Shown here: in pieces, positions 35,351-43,452 of the stretch
Layout of the letters: every line of letters begins with the position of its first letter
How positions within the stretch are numbered: the stretch's first letter is position 1
Origin: Sphaerisporangium flaviroseum
GTDB taxonomy: Bacteria > Actinomycetota > Actinomycetes > Streptosporangiales > Streptosporangiaceae
Assembly: GCF_039537005.1 (NCBI RefSeq)
Contig: NZ_BAAAZR010000009.1
Span: 124,001-188,000, forward strand
Length of the DNA stretch: 64,000 nucleotides
Direction: 5' to 3'
Position numbers and translations under genes: made by a program
The notes under the pieces: generated by a model
Seen by the model: the letters and a program-made list of their open reading frames with translations, nothing else
Databases searched by the model: none
Told to the model about the DNA's origin: nothing

Positions 35351-37227
35351 GTCCCGACGAGGTGTTGGAGCGGCTCACCCTGCTCACCCGGCCGGATGCC
35401 GCTCCCGACCCCGCGGTGCTGGCCGCGCTCGACGGCCTCGACACGCCGGACGGTACGTCCGTCCTGGTGGAGGCGGGCAGGCTGCTCGCGGACGTGCCCG
35501 CCCACCTGGTGTGCGACGCGGACCGCCCGCCGCGTCCGCTGAGGGTGGCGGTCGCCGCGACCTTCACGGCGGAGTCGGTGGCTCCGCTGCTCCGTCTCTT
35601 CCTGCTGCGCGCGGGGATCGCGGCCGAGCTGCACGTCTGCCCGTTCGACCAGGCCGAGGTGCAGCTCGCCGACCCCGGCTCCGGCCTCGCCGCGTTCCGG
35701 CCGGACGTGACCCTGCTGCTCCTGCACGACGAGGCGCTGCTGCCGGACGACTGGGATCCGGCCGAGCCGGCGTCGTTGCGCGAGCCGCTGCACCGGCGGC
35801 TGGCGACGCTCGAACGGGCCATCGGCGGCTTCACCGGGCGCTCGCCCGGTACGGTGCTGTCGCACACCGTTCCGCTGTCGCGGGCCGAGCAACGCTCGGT
35901 GATCTCCTACCGGGACCGGGCGGCGCTGGGACGCGTCTGGCGCGAGCTCAACGGCGCCATGCTGGAGATGCCCGAGCGGCACGCTTCGGTCCACGTCCTG
36001 GACTTCGAGTCGCTGCTGACCGGCCATCCCGGCGCCCTGCGTGACGACCGGCTCCATCGGTTCGCCGGGATGGCGTGGTCGCCGGGCGTGGAGGCGTTGT
36101 ACGCCCGGGAGGCGGCCGCGTTCTGCCGCGCGGTCGCCGGGCTGTCGCGCAAGGTGCTGGTGCTCGACCTGGACGACACGCTGTGGGGCGGCATCGTCGG
36201 CGACGACGGGCCGGGCGGGATCCAGCTCGGTCCCCTCTACCCCGGGAACGCCTATGTCGAGCTGCAGCGCAGGGTGAGGTCGTTGCGGCGGCAGGGTGTG
36301 CTGCTCGCCGTGGCCAGCAAGAACGACGCCGACCTGGTGGACCAGGTGCTCGCCGGCCACCCCGGCATGCTGCTGCGGGCCGAGGACTTCGTCATGCGCA
36401 TGGTCGACTGGCGGCCCAAGGACGGCAACCTGCGTCTCGCCGCCGAGAGCCTCGGCCTCGGCCTGGACTCCTTCGTGTTCGCCGACGACAGCCGTTTCGA
36501 GTGCGACCTCGTCCGGCACGCACTGCCCGAGGTCGCGGTCGTGCGCCTGTCGGGAGATCCCGCCACGCACGCGGCGCGGCTCCTTGAGCACGACCACTTC
36601 GCCGTGCTCGCCACCACGGCGGGCGACAGGGACCGCACCGGCCTGTACCGGGCACGGGCCGACAGGCGGCGATCCGCCGAGTCGTTCACCTCGGCGGAGG
36701 ACTACCTGCACAGCCTCGGGCTGCGAGTGACCCTGCGACGCGCCGACGACTACAGCGTGCCCCGGCTGACCCAGCTCGGTCTGCGCGCCAACCAGTTCAC
36801 GACGGTCAAGGGCGCGCATTCAGAGGCCGGCACCAGGGCGTTCGCCTGCTCGCCGGACCACCTCCTGCTCGGCTTCGAGGTCGCGGACGACTTCGCGGCC
36901 GAGGGGATCGTCGGGGGCGTCTGGATCGCCAGGCGCCCCGGCCGCTGGCTGATCGAGAACTTCGTGATGAGCTGCCGGGTGCTCGCCCGCGGCGTCGAGT
37001 ACGCCGCGCTGCAGGGCGTGATCGACCGCGCGCTCGCCGAGGGGGTGAGCACGATCGAGGCCGACTTCCGGCCCAGCGGCCGCAACCACCAGGCGGGGGA
37101 GTTCTACCACGCCGCGGGGTTCCGGCGGGCCGGCGACGACAGGCTGGCGCTGCCGCTGACCCCGCGTCCCCGGCTGCTGCCGGCGTGGGTGGAACTGATC
37201 AACGAGGAGGACACCGTCCATGCATGA
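35347..37227 (+). CDS. FkbH-like HAD enzyme, glyceryl-ACP synthase
   Basis: This 626-residue protein starts at ATG 35347 (ATGA overlap). An N-terminal domain (about 1-270) is followed by the HAD core with LDLDDTLWGGIVGDDG near 277 (nucleophile Asp and DxDxT), VASKNDADLV and FADDSRFECDLV. A GNAT-like C-terminal region (about 430-620) contains NQFTTVKG and FRPSGRNHQAGEFYHAAGF. FkbH proteins take 1,3-bisphosphoglycerate, dephosphorylate it and load a glyceryl group on an ACP. Methoxymalonyl pathways need further oxidases and a methyltransferase, none of which are present, so a glyceryl or glyceryl-derived unit is the likely use. The ACP that follows overlaps by 8 bp and is the expected partner. 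Confidence 0.9.
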   Translation: MSPDEVLERLTLLTRPDAAPDPAVLAALDGLDTPDGTSVLVEAGRLLADVPAHLVCDADRPPRPLRVAVAATFTAESVAPLLRLFLLRAGIAAELHVCPFDQAEVQLADPGSGLAAFRPDVTLLLLHDEALLPDDWDPAEPASLREPLHRRLATLERAIGGFTGRSPGTVLSHTVPLSRAEQRSVISYRDRAALGRVWRELNGAMLEMPERHASVHVLDFESLLTGHPGALRDDRLHRFAGMAWSPGVEALYAREAAAFCRAVAGLSRKVLVLDLDDTLWGGIVGDDGPGGIQLGPLYPGNAYVELQRRVRSLRRQGVLLAVASKNDADLVDQVLAGHPGMLLRAEDFVMRMVDWRPKDGNLRLAAESLGLGLDSFVFADDSRFECDLVRHALPEVAVVRLSGDPATHAARLLEHDHFAVLATTAGDRDRTGLYRARADRRRSAESFTSAEDYLHSLGLRVTLRRADDYSVPRLTQLGLRANQFTTVKGAHSEAGTRAFACSPDHLLLGFEVADDFAAEGIVGGVWIARRPGRWLIENFVMSCRVLARGVEYAALQGVIDRALAEGVSTIEADFRPSGRNHQAGEFYHAAGFRRAGDDRLALPLTPRPRLLPAWVELINEEDTVHA

Positions 37228-37483
37228 CACGCTCGCCGGGCTCACCCGGCTGATCGTCCTGGTGACCAGGGAGCAGGACCGGCCGATCACCGCCGACTCC
37301 AGGTTCGAGGCTCTGGGGAACTGGAGCAGCATGACCGCCCTGCGCCTGCTCACCCTGATCGAGCAGCGGTGGGGCATCGCACTCGACCTGCGGGAGTACT
37401 TCGCCATCGAGACCGTCGGCGGGCTGCTCGACGCCATCGCGAGGGCGAGCGGCGCCGAGCCGTCCCTCATCCCTGAACACTGA
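37220..37483 (+). CDS. Free acyl carrier protein (partner of FkbH)
   Basis: This 87-residue four-helix carrier protein starts at ATG 37220, overlapping the FkbH stop. The phosphopantetheine site is in NWSSMTALRLL, where the usual DSL is SSM and the Ser is kept. The third-helix region LDLREYFAIETVGGLLDAI is typical of the carriers next to FkbH. It probably carries the glyceryl unit to the KAS III-like protein. It is the last gene of the + strand biosynthetic operon. Confidence 0.9.
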   Translation: MHDTLAGLTRLIVLVTREQDRPITADSRFEALGNWSSMTALRLLTLIEQRWGIALDLREYFAIETVGGLLDAIARASGAEPSLIPEH

Positions 37484-37638
37484 ATTGACAACGTCTCTGG
37501 CGTTCTGTCAGAGGTTTCCCACCGATCAGGAGGGCATTTCGTCCCTCTAACAATCACTTTAGAAAGCACGGTATGGCGGGTGGTTGCCGATAGAGTCTTT
37601 TCGATCTAGCACGTCTCCTAAGGAGCAACGGAGCGGCT

Positions 37639-40600
37639 ATGCAGGTGGGGGTTCTGGGCCCGCTCATCGTCACGGTCAACGGTCAATCCGTCCCGTTTCG
37701 CTCGGCCAAACAGCGGCTGCTGCTGGTCGCTTTGGTCAGCCACCCCAACACCCCCATAGCGATGCAGAAGTTGTTCGACGCATTGTGGGAGGAGCCCCCG
37801 CCCTCGGCCAAGGAGAACCTGCGGTTGTACATCTACCATCTGCGCCGGATGCTGGGCGGAGTCGGACGAATAGTTCGTCATCCGTCCGGCTACGCGCTGA
37901 TGGTCGATGAGGACGAGCTGGACGTCCACCGCTTCGAGAAGCTGGCCGCGGAAGGCGCGCACGCCCTCGCCGCGGGGAACCCGGCCCAGGCGAGCGAGTC
38001 GCTCACCCAGGCCCTGGCGCTGTGGCGCGGCCCCGCCTACGACGACCTGGCGGAGACCCCTTTCCTGCGGCACGCGGCGCTGCGCCTGGAGGAGGCCCGC
38101 CTGCTCGCGACCGAACAGCGCATCCAGGCCGACCTCGCCCTCGGCAAGCACGCCGACCTCGTGGGCGAGCTCACCGCCATGGTCGCGACCCACCCCACCA
38201 GGGAACGGCTCCGCGCCCACCTGATGCTGGCCCTCTACAGGACAGGCCGCCAGGCCGACGCCCTGGAACGTTATCGTGAGGGCCGGCGGATCCTGGTGGA
38301 GGAGCTCGGCCTGGAGCCCGGCACCGATCTGATCGCGCTGCACGAGGCGATCCTGAAAGCCGATCGCTCCCTCGAACCCCACGCGGTGGACGGCGCCCCG
38401 CCCGAGCCCACCCGGCTGTTCCCCATCCCCGCCCAGCTACCGCCCGACATCGCCGACTTCATCGGCCGCGATCACGAGCTGGCCGAGTTCGACCGGCTGC
38501 TCGACCGCCGCCTGAGCCGCGGGGTGCCCGCGTTCCTCGGCGTGACGGGCATGGGCGGCGTCGGCAAGACCGGGCTGGCCGTCCGCTGGGCGAACCGGGT
38601 CGCCCGCCGTTTCCCCGACGGGCAGCTCTACGTCGACCTGCGGGGCTACTCCGAGCACATCGAACCGCTCTCGCCCCACGGCGTCATCGACCGCTTCCTC
38701 CGGGCGCTGGGGATTCCGGGGACGCGCGTTCCCGACGATCTCGACGAGCGGTCGGGCCTGCTGCGGAGCATGCTGGCCCAGCGGCGGGTGCTCATGGTCC
38801 TCGACAACGCGCACAACTCCGCACAGGTTCGGCCACTGCTCCCGGGCTCTCCGACCTGCGCCGTCATCATCACGAGCCGCGACAGCCTCGACGGCCTGGT
38901 GTCCCAGGAAGGCGCCCAGGTCGTGCGCCTTGGCACCCTGGCCCCCAGCGACGCCCTGGCGGTGCTCGCCGAGGTCGCCGGCGCGTCATGGCTACGCGGC
39001 GACCCGGCCGCGGCCCGGCTGAGCGAGCTGTGCAACGGGCTGCCGCTGGCCCTGCGCATCGTCGGCGCGCGTCTCGCCAACCGGTCGCACCTGACCGCCG
39101 CGTATCTCGCCGACCGCTTCGCCGACGAGCGGCAGAGGCTCAACGAGCTGAGCCACGGCGACACCCAGCTTCGCTCCCACTTCGACCTGAGCTACCGGGG
39201 CCTGGCCCCGCGGGTCGCGAGCCTGTTCCGAAGGCTCGCGCTGCTGGACATGACGACGTTCGAAGGCTGGGTCTCCGCCGCGCTGCTCGACGCCGATGTC
39301 GAGACGGCCCACGCCCTGACCGAACAGCTCGTGGCCGCCCAGTTGCTGGAGGTCAACGTCCACGACCAGGCACGCCGGCCACGCTACCGCTTCCACGATC
39401 TGGTACGGCTGTACGCCCGCGAGCGGGCGCTGGAGGAGGAGCCGGAGGCGGAGCGGACCGCCGCACTGGCCCGCGCCTACGGAGGCCTGCTGGCCCTGGC
39501 GGAACAGGCTCACGGGCGGCTGTACGGCGGCGACTTCGCGGTGATCCACGGCGACGCGCCGCGCTGGCGTGCCGATCAGCGACTCGTGTCCGACCTGCTG
39601 GAGGACCCGCTCGACTGGTTCGACGGCGAGCGCCCCGATCTCATCAGGGCGGTCTCGCAGACGGCCGCCCTCGGTCTCGACGACCTGTCCTGGGACCTGG
39701 CGATGTCCTGCGTCGCGCTCTTCGAGGCCCACAGCCACCTCGACGACTGGCAGACCACCCACGAGACCGCCCTGGACGCGGTCAGACGAGCGGGAAACCG
39801 GCGCGGTGAGGCGGCCATGGTGTATGGGCTCGGCAGCCTGGCGCTCTACCGGCAGCGGTACGCCGAGGCGCGCACGCTCCTGGAGAACGCCTGCGAGCTG
39901 TTCGCCGAGATGGCCGAAGACCACGGTTACGCCCTGGCCCTGCGCAATCTCGCCCTGCTCGAGCGGACCACCGGACAGGTCGGACCGGCCGCCACCCACT
40001 ACGACGAGGCCCTGTCCCTGCTACGCCGTGCCGGGGATCGCGCGGCCGAGGCCAACGTCCTGATCGGCATGGCGCAGATCAGCCTCGACCGCGGCCGGCT
40101 CGACTCCGCGGAGTCCCTCCTGGAGGAGGCGCTGCGTTCGTTCCAGACGATCGGCAACTGGCGTGGCGAAGCGCAGGCACAGTACCGGCTGGGCGAGGTC
40201 CACCTTCGCCAACGGCGTTTCGAGGAGGCGGCCCAAGCCTTCTCCGCCGCGTTTCCGCTCGTGAGGCGATTACACGACCTGCTCGGCGAGGCGTTCCTTT
40301 CGCGCGGGCTGGGCCAGGCCCAACTGGAGCTGGGCCTGGCATCCGAGGCCGAGCACAGCCTGACGTCCGCACTGAAGATCGCTCGCGCTCTCGACGAGCC
40401 GTTCGCCGAGGCCAGCGCCTCGCTCGCCCTGGGGACGCTGTACGGGTCGCAGTCCGACACCGAGCGGGCCGAGGAGCACATCAACCGGGCGCTGCGATTG
40501 TTCCGCGAGATGGACAACGCTCCGTGGCGGGCCCGGGCGCTGCGCGCTCTGGCGAAGACCAAGGACGACCAGGGGGACCACGCCCGGGCCCGGGAGCTGT

Positions 40601-40704
40601 GGAGCGAGGCCTACACCCTGCTGTCGGCCCTCGGCTCGCCCGAGGCGCAGGAGGTCGCCGCCCTTCTTTCCGGGCCCGCGCGAGTGACCCCCGATGAGGT
40701 TTAG
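37639..40704 (+). CDS. SARP family transcriptional activator with NB-ARC and TPR (AfsR-like)
   Basis: This 1021-residue protein starts at ATG 37639 behind AAGGAG. Domains in order are an OmpR-like winged helix (about 1-95, MQVGVLGPLIVTVNG), a BTAD domain (about 96-245, ALWRGPAYDDLAETPFL, LEPGTDLIALH), an NB-ARC NTPase (P-loop GMGGVGKTGLAVRWAN near 302, ITSRDSLDGL, GLPLALRIVGARL) and C-terminal TPR repeats (about 690-1015). AfsR-like SARPs activate antibiotic clusters by binding direct repeats overlapping the -35 region. It sits at the end of the NRPS operon behind a 155-bp spacer and is the most likely pathway regulator. Codon 878 (40270-40272) is a TTA, so translation should need the bldA tRNA, tying the cluster to development. 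Confidence 0.93.
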   Translation: MQVGVLGPLIVTVNGQSVPFRSAKQRLLLVALVSHPNTPIAMQKLFDALWEEPPPSAKENLRLYIYHLRRMLGGVGRIVRHPSGYALMVDEDELDVHRFEKLAAEGAHALAAGNPAQASESLTQALALWRGPAYDDLAETPFLRHAALRLEEARLLATEQRIQADLALGKHADLVGELTAMVATHPTRERLRAHLMLALYRTGRQADALERYREGRRILVEELGLEPGTDLIALHEAILKADRSLEPHAVDGAPPEPTRLFPIPAQLPPDIADFIGRDHELAEFDRLLDRRLSRGVPAFLGVTGMGGVGKTGLAVRWANRVARRFPDGQLYVDLRGYSEHIEPLSPHGVIDRFLRALGIPGTRVPDDLDERSGLLRSMLAQRRVLMVLDNAHNSAQVRPLLPGSPTCAVIITSRDSLDGLVSQEGAQVVRLGTLAPSDALAVLAEVAGASWLRGDPAAARLSELCNGLPLALRIVGARLANRSHLTAAYLADRFADERQRLNELSHGDTQLRSHFDLSYRGLAPRVASLFRRLALLDMTTFEGWVSAALLDADVETAHALTEQLVAAQLLEVNVHDQARRPRYRFHDLVRLYARERALEEEPEAERTAALARAYGGLLALAEQAHGRLYGGDFAVIHGDAPRWRADQRLVSDLLEDPLDWFDGERPDLIRAVSQTAALGLDDLSWDLAMSCVALFEAHSHLDDWQTTHETALDAVRRAGNRRGEAAMVYGLGSLALYRQRYAEARTLLENACELFAEMAEDHGYALALRNLALLERTTGQVGPAATHYDEALSLLRRAGDRAAEANVLIGMAQISLDRGRLDSAESLLEEALRSFQTIGNWRGEAQAQYRLGEVHLRQRRFEEAAQAFSAAFPLVRRLHDLLGEAFLSRGLGQAQLELGLASEAEHSLTSALKIARALDEPFAEASASLALGTLYGSQSDTERAEEHINRALRLFREMDNAPWRARALRALAKTKDDQGDHARARELWSEAYTLLSALGSPEAQEVAALLSGPARVTPDEV

Positions 40705-40788
40705 AGCTTTAATTTCCTCTCCCGCTTCCCCGCACGCGTGAACGAGGTGAAGGCGCGCCGTGAATGGTGCGCTGGACACGCCGCGGCG

Positions 40789-40965
40789 CTATTCGGAGGG
40801 CCCTTGACCGGTGCATTCCTGTGCCGTTCCCCAGTGCATGTTGCAGTTCACCGGAGGCCCGGACTGCCCTTCCGTCACCGCCTCCGCCGGAGGAGTGTGA
40901 ACCAACAGGAACGTGGCGGCCGCGGCCACCAGCGCGGTGGTAAGTCTCCTGAATCCCGTACGCAT
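40789..40965 (-). CDS. Small secreted peptide, 58 residues
   Basis: A short gene on the minus strand, easily missed. ATG is at 40965 behind AGGGGGAA, and the stop TAG is at 40791-40789. The product begins MRTGFRRLTTALVAAAATF, a textbook signal peptide (basic start, Ala/Leu core), with a likely cleavage site after PPAEA. The mature part of about 29 residues, starting VTEGQSGPPVNCNMHWG, contains two Cys (41 and 50) that could form one disulfide, and ends CTGQGPSE. I recognise no family. It converges on the SARP gene. An upstream region with an inverted repeat (41037-41057) may hold its promoter. Confidence 0.6.
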   Translation of the reverse strand: MRTGFRRLTTALVAAAATFLLVHTPPAEAVTEGQSGPPVNCNMHWGTAQECTGQGPSE

Positions 40966-41036
40966 CGCTGGATATTCCCCCTGGACTGAATTCGCCCCGA
41001 CTGCCGACCATTTCCGCCTCGACTCTCCCAGACCGG

Positions 41037-41057
41037 CGTATAGCGACGGTATATACG
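41037..41057. promoter_or_regulatory. Inverted repeat upstream of the small secreted peptide gene
   Basis: CGTATA (41037-41042) and TATACG (41052-41057) form a perfect 6-bp inverted repeat with a 9-bp spacer in an AT-richer patch of an otherwise very GC-rich spacer. On the minus strand the TATA-like sequences could also be -10 elements for the gene at 40965. Operator or promoter function is a guess. Confidence 0.3.
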
Positions 41058-41157
41058 AAACCGCATTCGGTAGTACCGGCCGTCCCGCACCGATCCGGAG
41101 GACTGGATGAGGTCCACACGGGCGGGGCTTCGTGCGGCGCCGGTCCGCGGGTCCGGA

Positions 41158-41931
41158 TCAGCGCGCGACAGGGACGGCGGCTTCGCGGTACCGCGTCACG
41201 GCGGGGAGGGGGCGCGGCCGCCGGTTCCGCCACAGCCACCCGATGTCCCGGCCGAAGGACCACATGAGCGACGCCAGCGCCAGCCCGACCAGGCCGGTCG
41301 CGACCGGGCCCGGCGCCACGCCGGCGCTCGCGACCACCAGGATGATCCCCTGGAGCGCGGCCACGGTCTTCCTGGCGAAGCTCGGAGGCAGGGGCGCCCG
41401 CAGCCAGGGCGCCACCCGGGCCGCCGCGGCGAAGGCGTACCGCATGGCGCCGATCGCGAGCACCCACGCGCCGAGCGACGTCGCCACGAAGACGCTGAGC
41501 ACCAGGATGAGGAAGGCATCGACCTCCATGTCGAAACGGGCGCCCAGCGCCGACACCGTCCCGGTCCGCCGCGCCACGTAACCGTCGACCGCGTCCAGGA
41601 CCAGTGCCACGGAGGCGAGCGCGACGATGAGCCCGGCCGGTGTGGCCCTGCCGACCCAGGTGGTCGCCACCAGGGCCGTGACACCCCCGACCAGTTCGGC
41701 GCGGATCAGGGTGACCCGGTCGGCGGGTCCGAGCGACCGGGTCCGCGACCGGAGCAGGGCGCAGGTGAGGATCACGGAGAGGATCACGGCATAGATGGTT
41801 CCGGCCAGCCAGCCCTCCGGCCGCAGGCCCACGCCCACCCACAGCAGGGCGAGCAGGACGATCTGGGCGCCCACCCCGATGGCCGGCGCCCGGACCGACA
41901 CCCCTGTGCCGTGCCAATCGAGTGTGGTCAC
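41158..41931 (-). CDS. CDP-alcohol phosphatidyltransferase family membrane protein
   Basis: This 257-residue integral membrane protein starts at GTG 41931 behind GGAGG. It contains the complete family signature D-x2-DG-x2-AR-x8-G-x3-D-x3-D in DAVDGYVARRTGTVSALG followed by ARFDMEVD. Such enzymes transfer a phospho-alcohol from a CDP carrier (CDP-diacylglycerol, CDP-archaeol, CDP-inositol and others) to an acceptor alcohol in the membrane. The acceptor cannot be deduced. It diverges from the dehydrogenase gene across a 100-bp spacer. The shared context with a phosphatase, glycosyltransferase and flippase-like protein suggests a common lipid-linked or phosphodiester product. Confidence 0.88.
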   Translation of the reverse strand: MTTLDWHGTGVSVRAPAIGVGAQIVLLALLWVGVGLRPEGWLAGTIYAVILSVILTCALLRSRTRSLGPADRVTLIRAELVGGVTALVATTWVGRATPAGLIVALASVALVLDAVDGYVARRTGTVSALGARFDMEVDAFLILVLSVFVATSLGAWVLAIGAMRYAFAAAARVAPWLRAPLPPSFARKTVAALQGIILVVASAGVAPGPVATGLVGLALASLMWSFGRDIGWLWRNRRPRPLPAVTRYREAAVPVAR

Positions 41932-42031
41932 CGCGCCTCCAGATCAACGTGCCCCTGGACGCGACGCGTCCAATATCATTCGGCCGACCAGGCTCGGTAG
42001 AGCCGATCCGCTGTCATGGGGAACGTTGAGA

Positions 42032-43048
42032 ATGCCGATGGGGTTCGAAGCAAATGCCTTTTGGCTCCGATCTCCCGGCAAGGGGGAGATCCGCCCGGTC
42101 GCCGTGGCGCGGCCCGCCGCCGGTGAGGTGCTGGTCCGCACCCTCTATTCCGGGGTGAGCAGGGGCACAGAGACCCTCGTCTTCCGCGGCGGCGTGCCGC
42201 GAAGCCAGCACCAGGTGATGCGGGCGCCCTTCCAGGAAGGCGACTTCCCCGGGCCCGTCAAGTACGGCTACCTCAACGTGGGCGTCGTCGAGCAGGGACC
42301 ACCGGAGCTGCGGGGCCGCACCGTCTTCTGCCTCTACCCCCATCAGACCCGGTACACCGTCCCGGCGAGCGCGGTGACCCCCGTTCCGGAGGCCGTGCCC
42401 CCGGCGCGGGCGATCCTGGCCGGGACCGTGGAGACCGCGGTGAACGCCTTGTGGGACGCGGCGCCACTGGTCGGGGACCGGGTCGCCGTCGTCGGGGCGG
42501 GGATGGTCGGCTGTTGTGTGGCCAGGGTGCTGGCCGGGTTTCCCGGTGTCCGGGTGCAACTGGTCGACGTCGATCCCTCGCGTGCGGCCGTCGCCGAAGC
42601 GCTCGGCGTCGACTTCGTCACGCCCGAGGGGGCCGCGGGGGAGTGCGACCTGGTCGTGCACGCCAGCGCCACCGAGGAAGGGCTCGCGCGATCACTGGAG
42701 CTGCTCGCGGTCGAGGGGACCGTCGTCGAGCTCAGCTGGTACGGCGACCGGCGCGTCAGCGTGCCGCTGGGCGAGGCCTTCCACTCCCGCCGCCTGGTCG
42801 TGCGCGGCAGCCAGGTGGGAGCGGTGTCCCCGGCCCGGCGGGCCCGGCGTACCTTCGCCGACCGGCTGTCGCTGGCCCTGACCCTGCTCGCCGACCCCGC
42901 GTTCGACGCGTTGATCACCGGTGAGAGCGACTTCGCGGACCTGCCCGAGGTGCTGTCCCGCCTTTCCAGCGGTGAATTGCCCGGGTTGTGCCATCGAGTC
43001 GTGTATGGTCCGGCCGAGTACCAGCCGGTCGACCTCCCTGGAGGGTGA
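42032..43048 (+). CDS. MDR-superfamily dehydrogenase, zinc-ligand-poor
   Basis: This 338-residue protein starts at ATG 42032; ATG 42038 is an alternative. It has a GroES-like N-terminal half and a Rossmann half with VAVVGAGMVGCCVARVLAG as nucleotide-binding motif. The usual catalytic zinc site (GxxGTD/C) reads YSGVSRGTETLVFRG and the structural Cys cluster is absent, so it is probably not a classical zinc alcohol dehydrogenase. It resembles the BchC-like/threonine-dehydrogenase-like group. It is the first gene of a tightly coupled run: its stop overlaps the PTPS-like start by GTGA. Confidence 0.82.
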   Translation: MPMGFEANAFWLRSPGKGEIRPVAVARPAAGEVLVRTLYSGVSRGTETLVFRGGVPRSQHQVMRAPFQEGDFPGPVKYGYLNVGVVEQGPPELRGRTVFCLYPHQTRYTVPASAVTPVPEAVPPARAILAGTVETAVNALWDAAPLVGDRVAVVGAGMVGCCVARVLAGFPGVRVQLVDVDPSRAAVAEALGVDFVTPEGAAGECDLVVHASATEEGLARSLELLAVEGTVVELSWYGDRRVSVPLGEAFHSRRLVVRGSQVGAVSPARRARRTFADRLSLALTLLADPAFDALITGESDFADLPEVLSRLSSGELPGLCHRVVYGPAEYQPVDLPGG

Positions 43049-43452
43049 ACTCGTTGTTCAGCATCACCGTTCGCGATCACTTGATGGTCGCGCACAGTTT
43101 CCATGGCGAAGTCTTCGGCCCGGCGCGGCGACTGCACGGCGCGACGTTCGTCGTGGACGCGACGTTCCGCCGGGCCGAGCTCGACGCCGACAACATCGTG
43201 GTCGACATCGGCCTGGCCACCCAGGAGCTCGGCGCCGTGCTCGCCCCGCTCAACTACCGCAACCTGGACGACGAGCAGGACTTCGCCGGGATCAACACCA
43301 CGACCGAATTCCTGGCCAAGGTCATCGCCGACCGGCTCGCCGGCCGGGTGCACGAGGGCGCGCTGGGCGAGGGAGCCCGCGGGCTGGACGGCATCGGCGT
43401 CACCCTGCACGAGTCGCACATCGCCTGGGCGAGCTTCGAGCGCTCGCTGTGA
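43045..43452 (+). CDS. 6-pyruvoyltetrahydropterin synthase/QueD-fold protein lacking catalytic residues
   Basis: This 135-residue protein begins at GTG 43045. It aligns with QueD/PTPS along its length: FSITVRDHLMVAHSF, RRLHGATFVVDATF, VVDIGLATQELG, INTTTEFLAKVIADRL and the terminal LHESHIAWASFE. The first zinc His (VAHSF) and the one in RRLHG are kept. The second His of the HGH motif is Ala, the catalytic Cys is Ala, and the LDH dyad reads LNY. Neither normal PTPS nor carboxytetrahydropterin synthase chemistry is therefore expected. The Glu of the pterin-binding site (HES) remains, so it may still bind a pterin or pyrimidine ring. It is coupled to the dehydrogenase and the glycosyltransferase. 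Confidence 0.8.
   Translation: MNSLFSITVRDHLMVAHSFHGEVFGPARRLHGATFVVDATFRRAELDADNIVVDIGLATQELGAVLAPLNYRNLDDEQDFAGINTTTEFLAKVIADRLAGRVHEGALGEGARGLDGIGVTLHESHIAWASFERSL

Noticed and set aside
9310..37483. Calling the product a known siderophore or a known lipopeptide
   Set aside because: No uptake or iron-regulator genes are visible, several A-domain codes are unreadable and two modules are non-canonical, so no product name is justified.
37485..37510. TTGACA upstream of the cluster SARP as its -35 box
   Set aside because: At 17 bp distance the -10 would be TCAGAG, a poor match, and no SARP-like direct repeat lies nearby. Not strong enough to list.
40738..40989. Plus-strand frame of 83 codons after the SARP gene
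   Set aside because: No ribosome-binding site and no domain. The opposite strand holds a better supported small secreted peptide in the same place.
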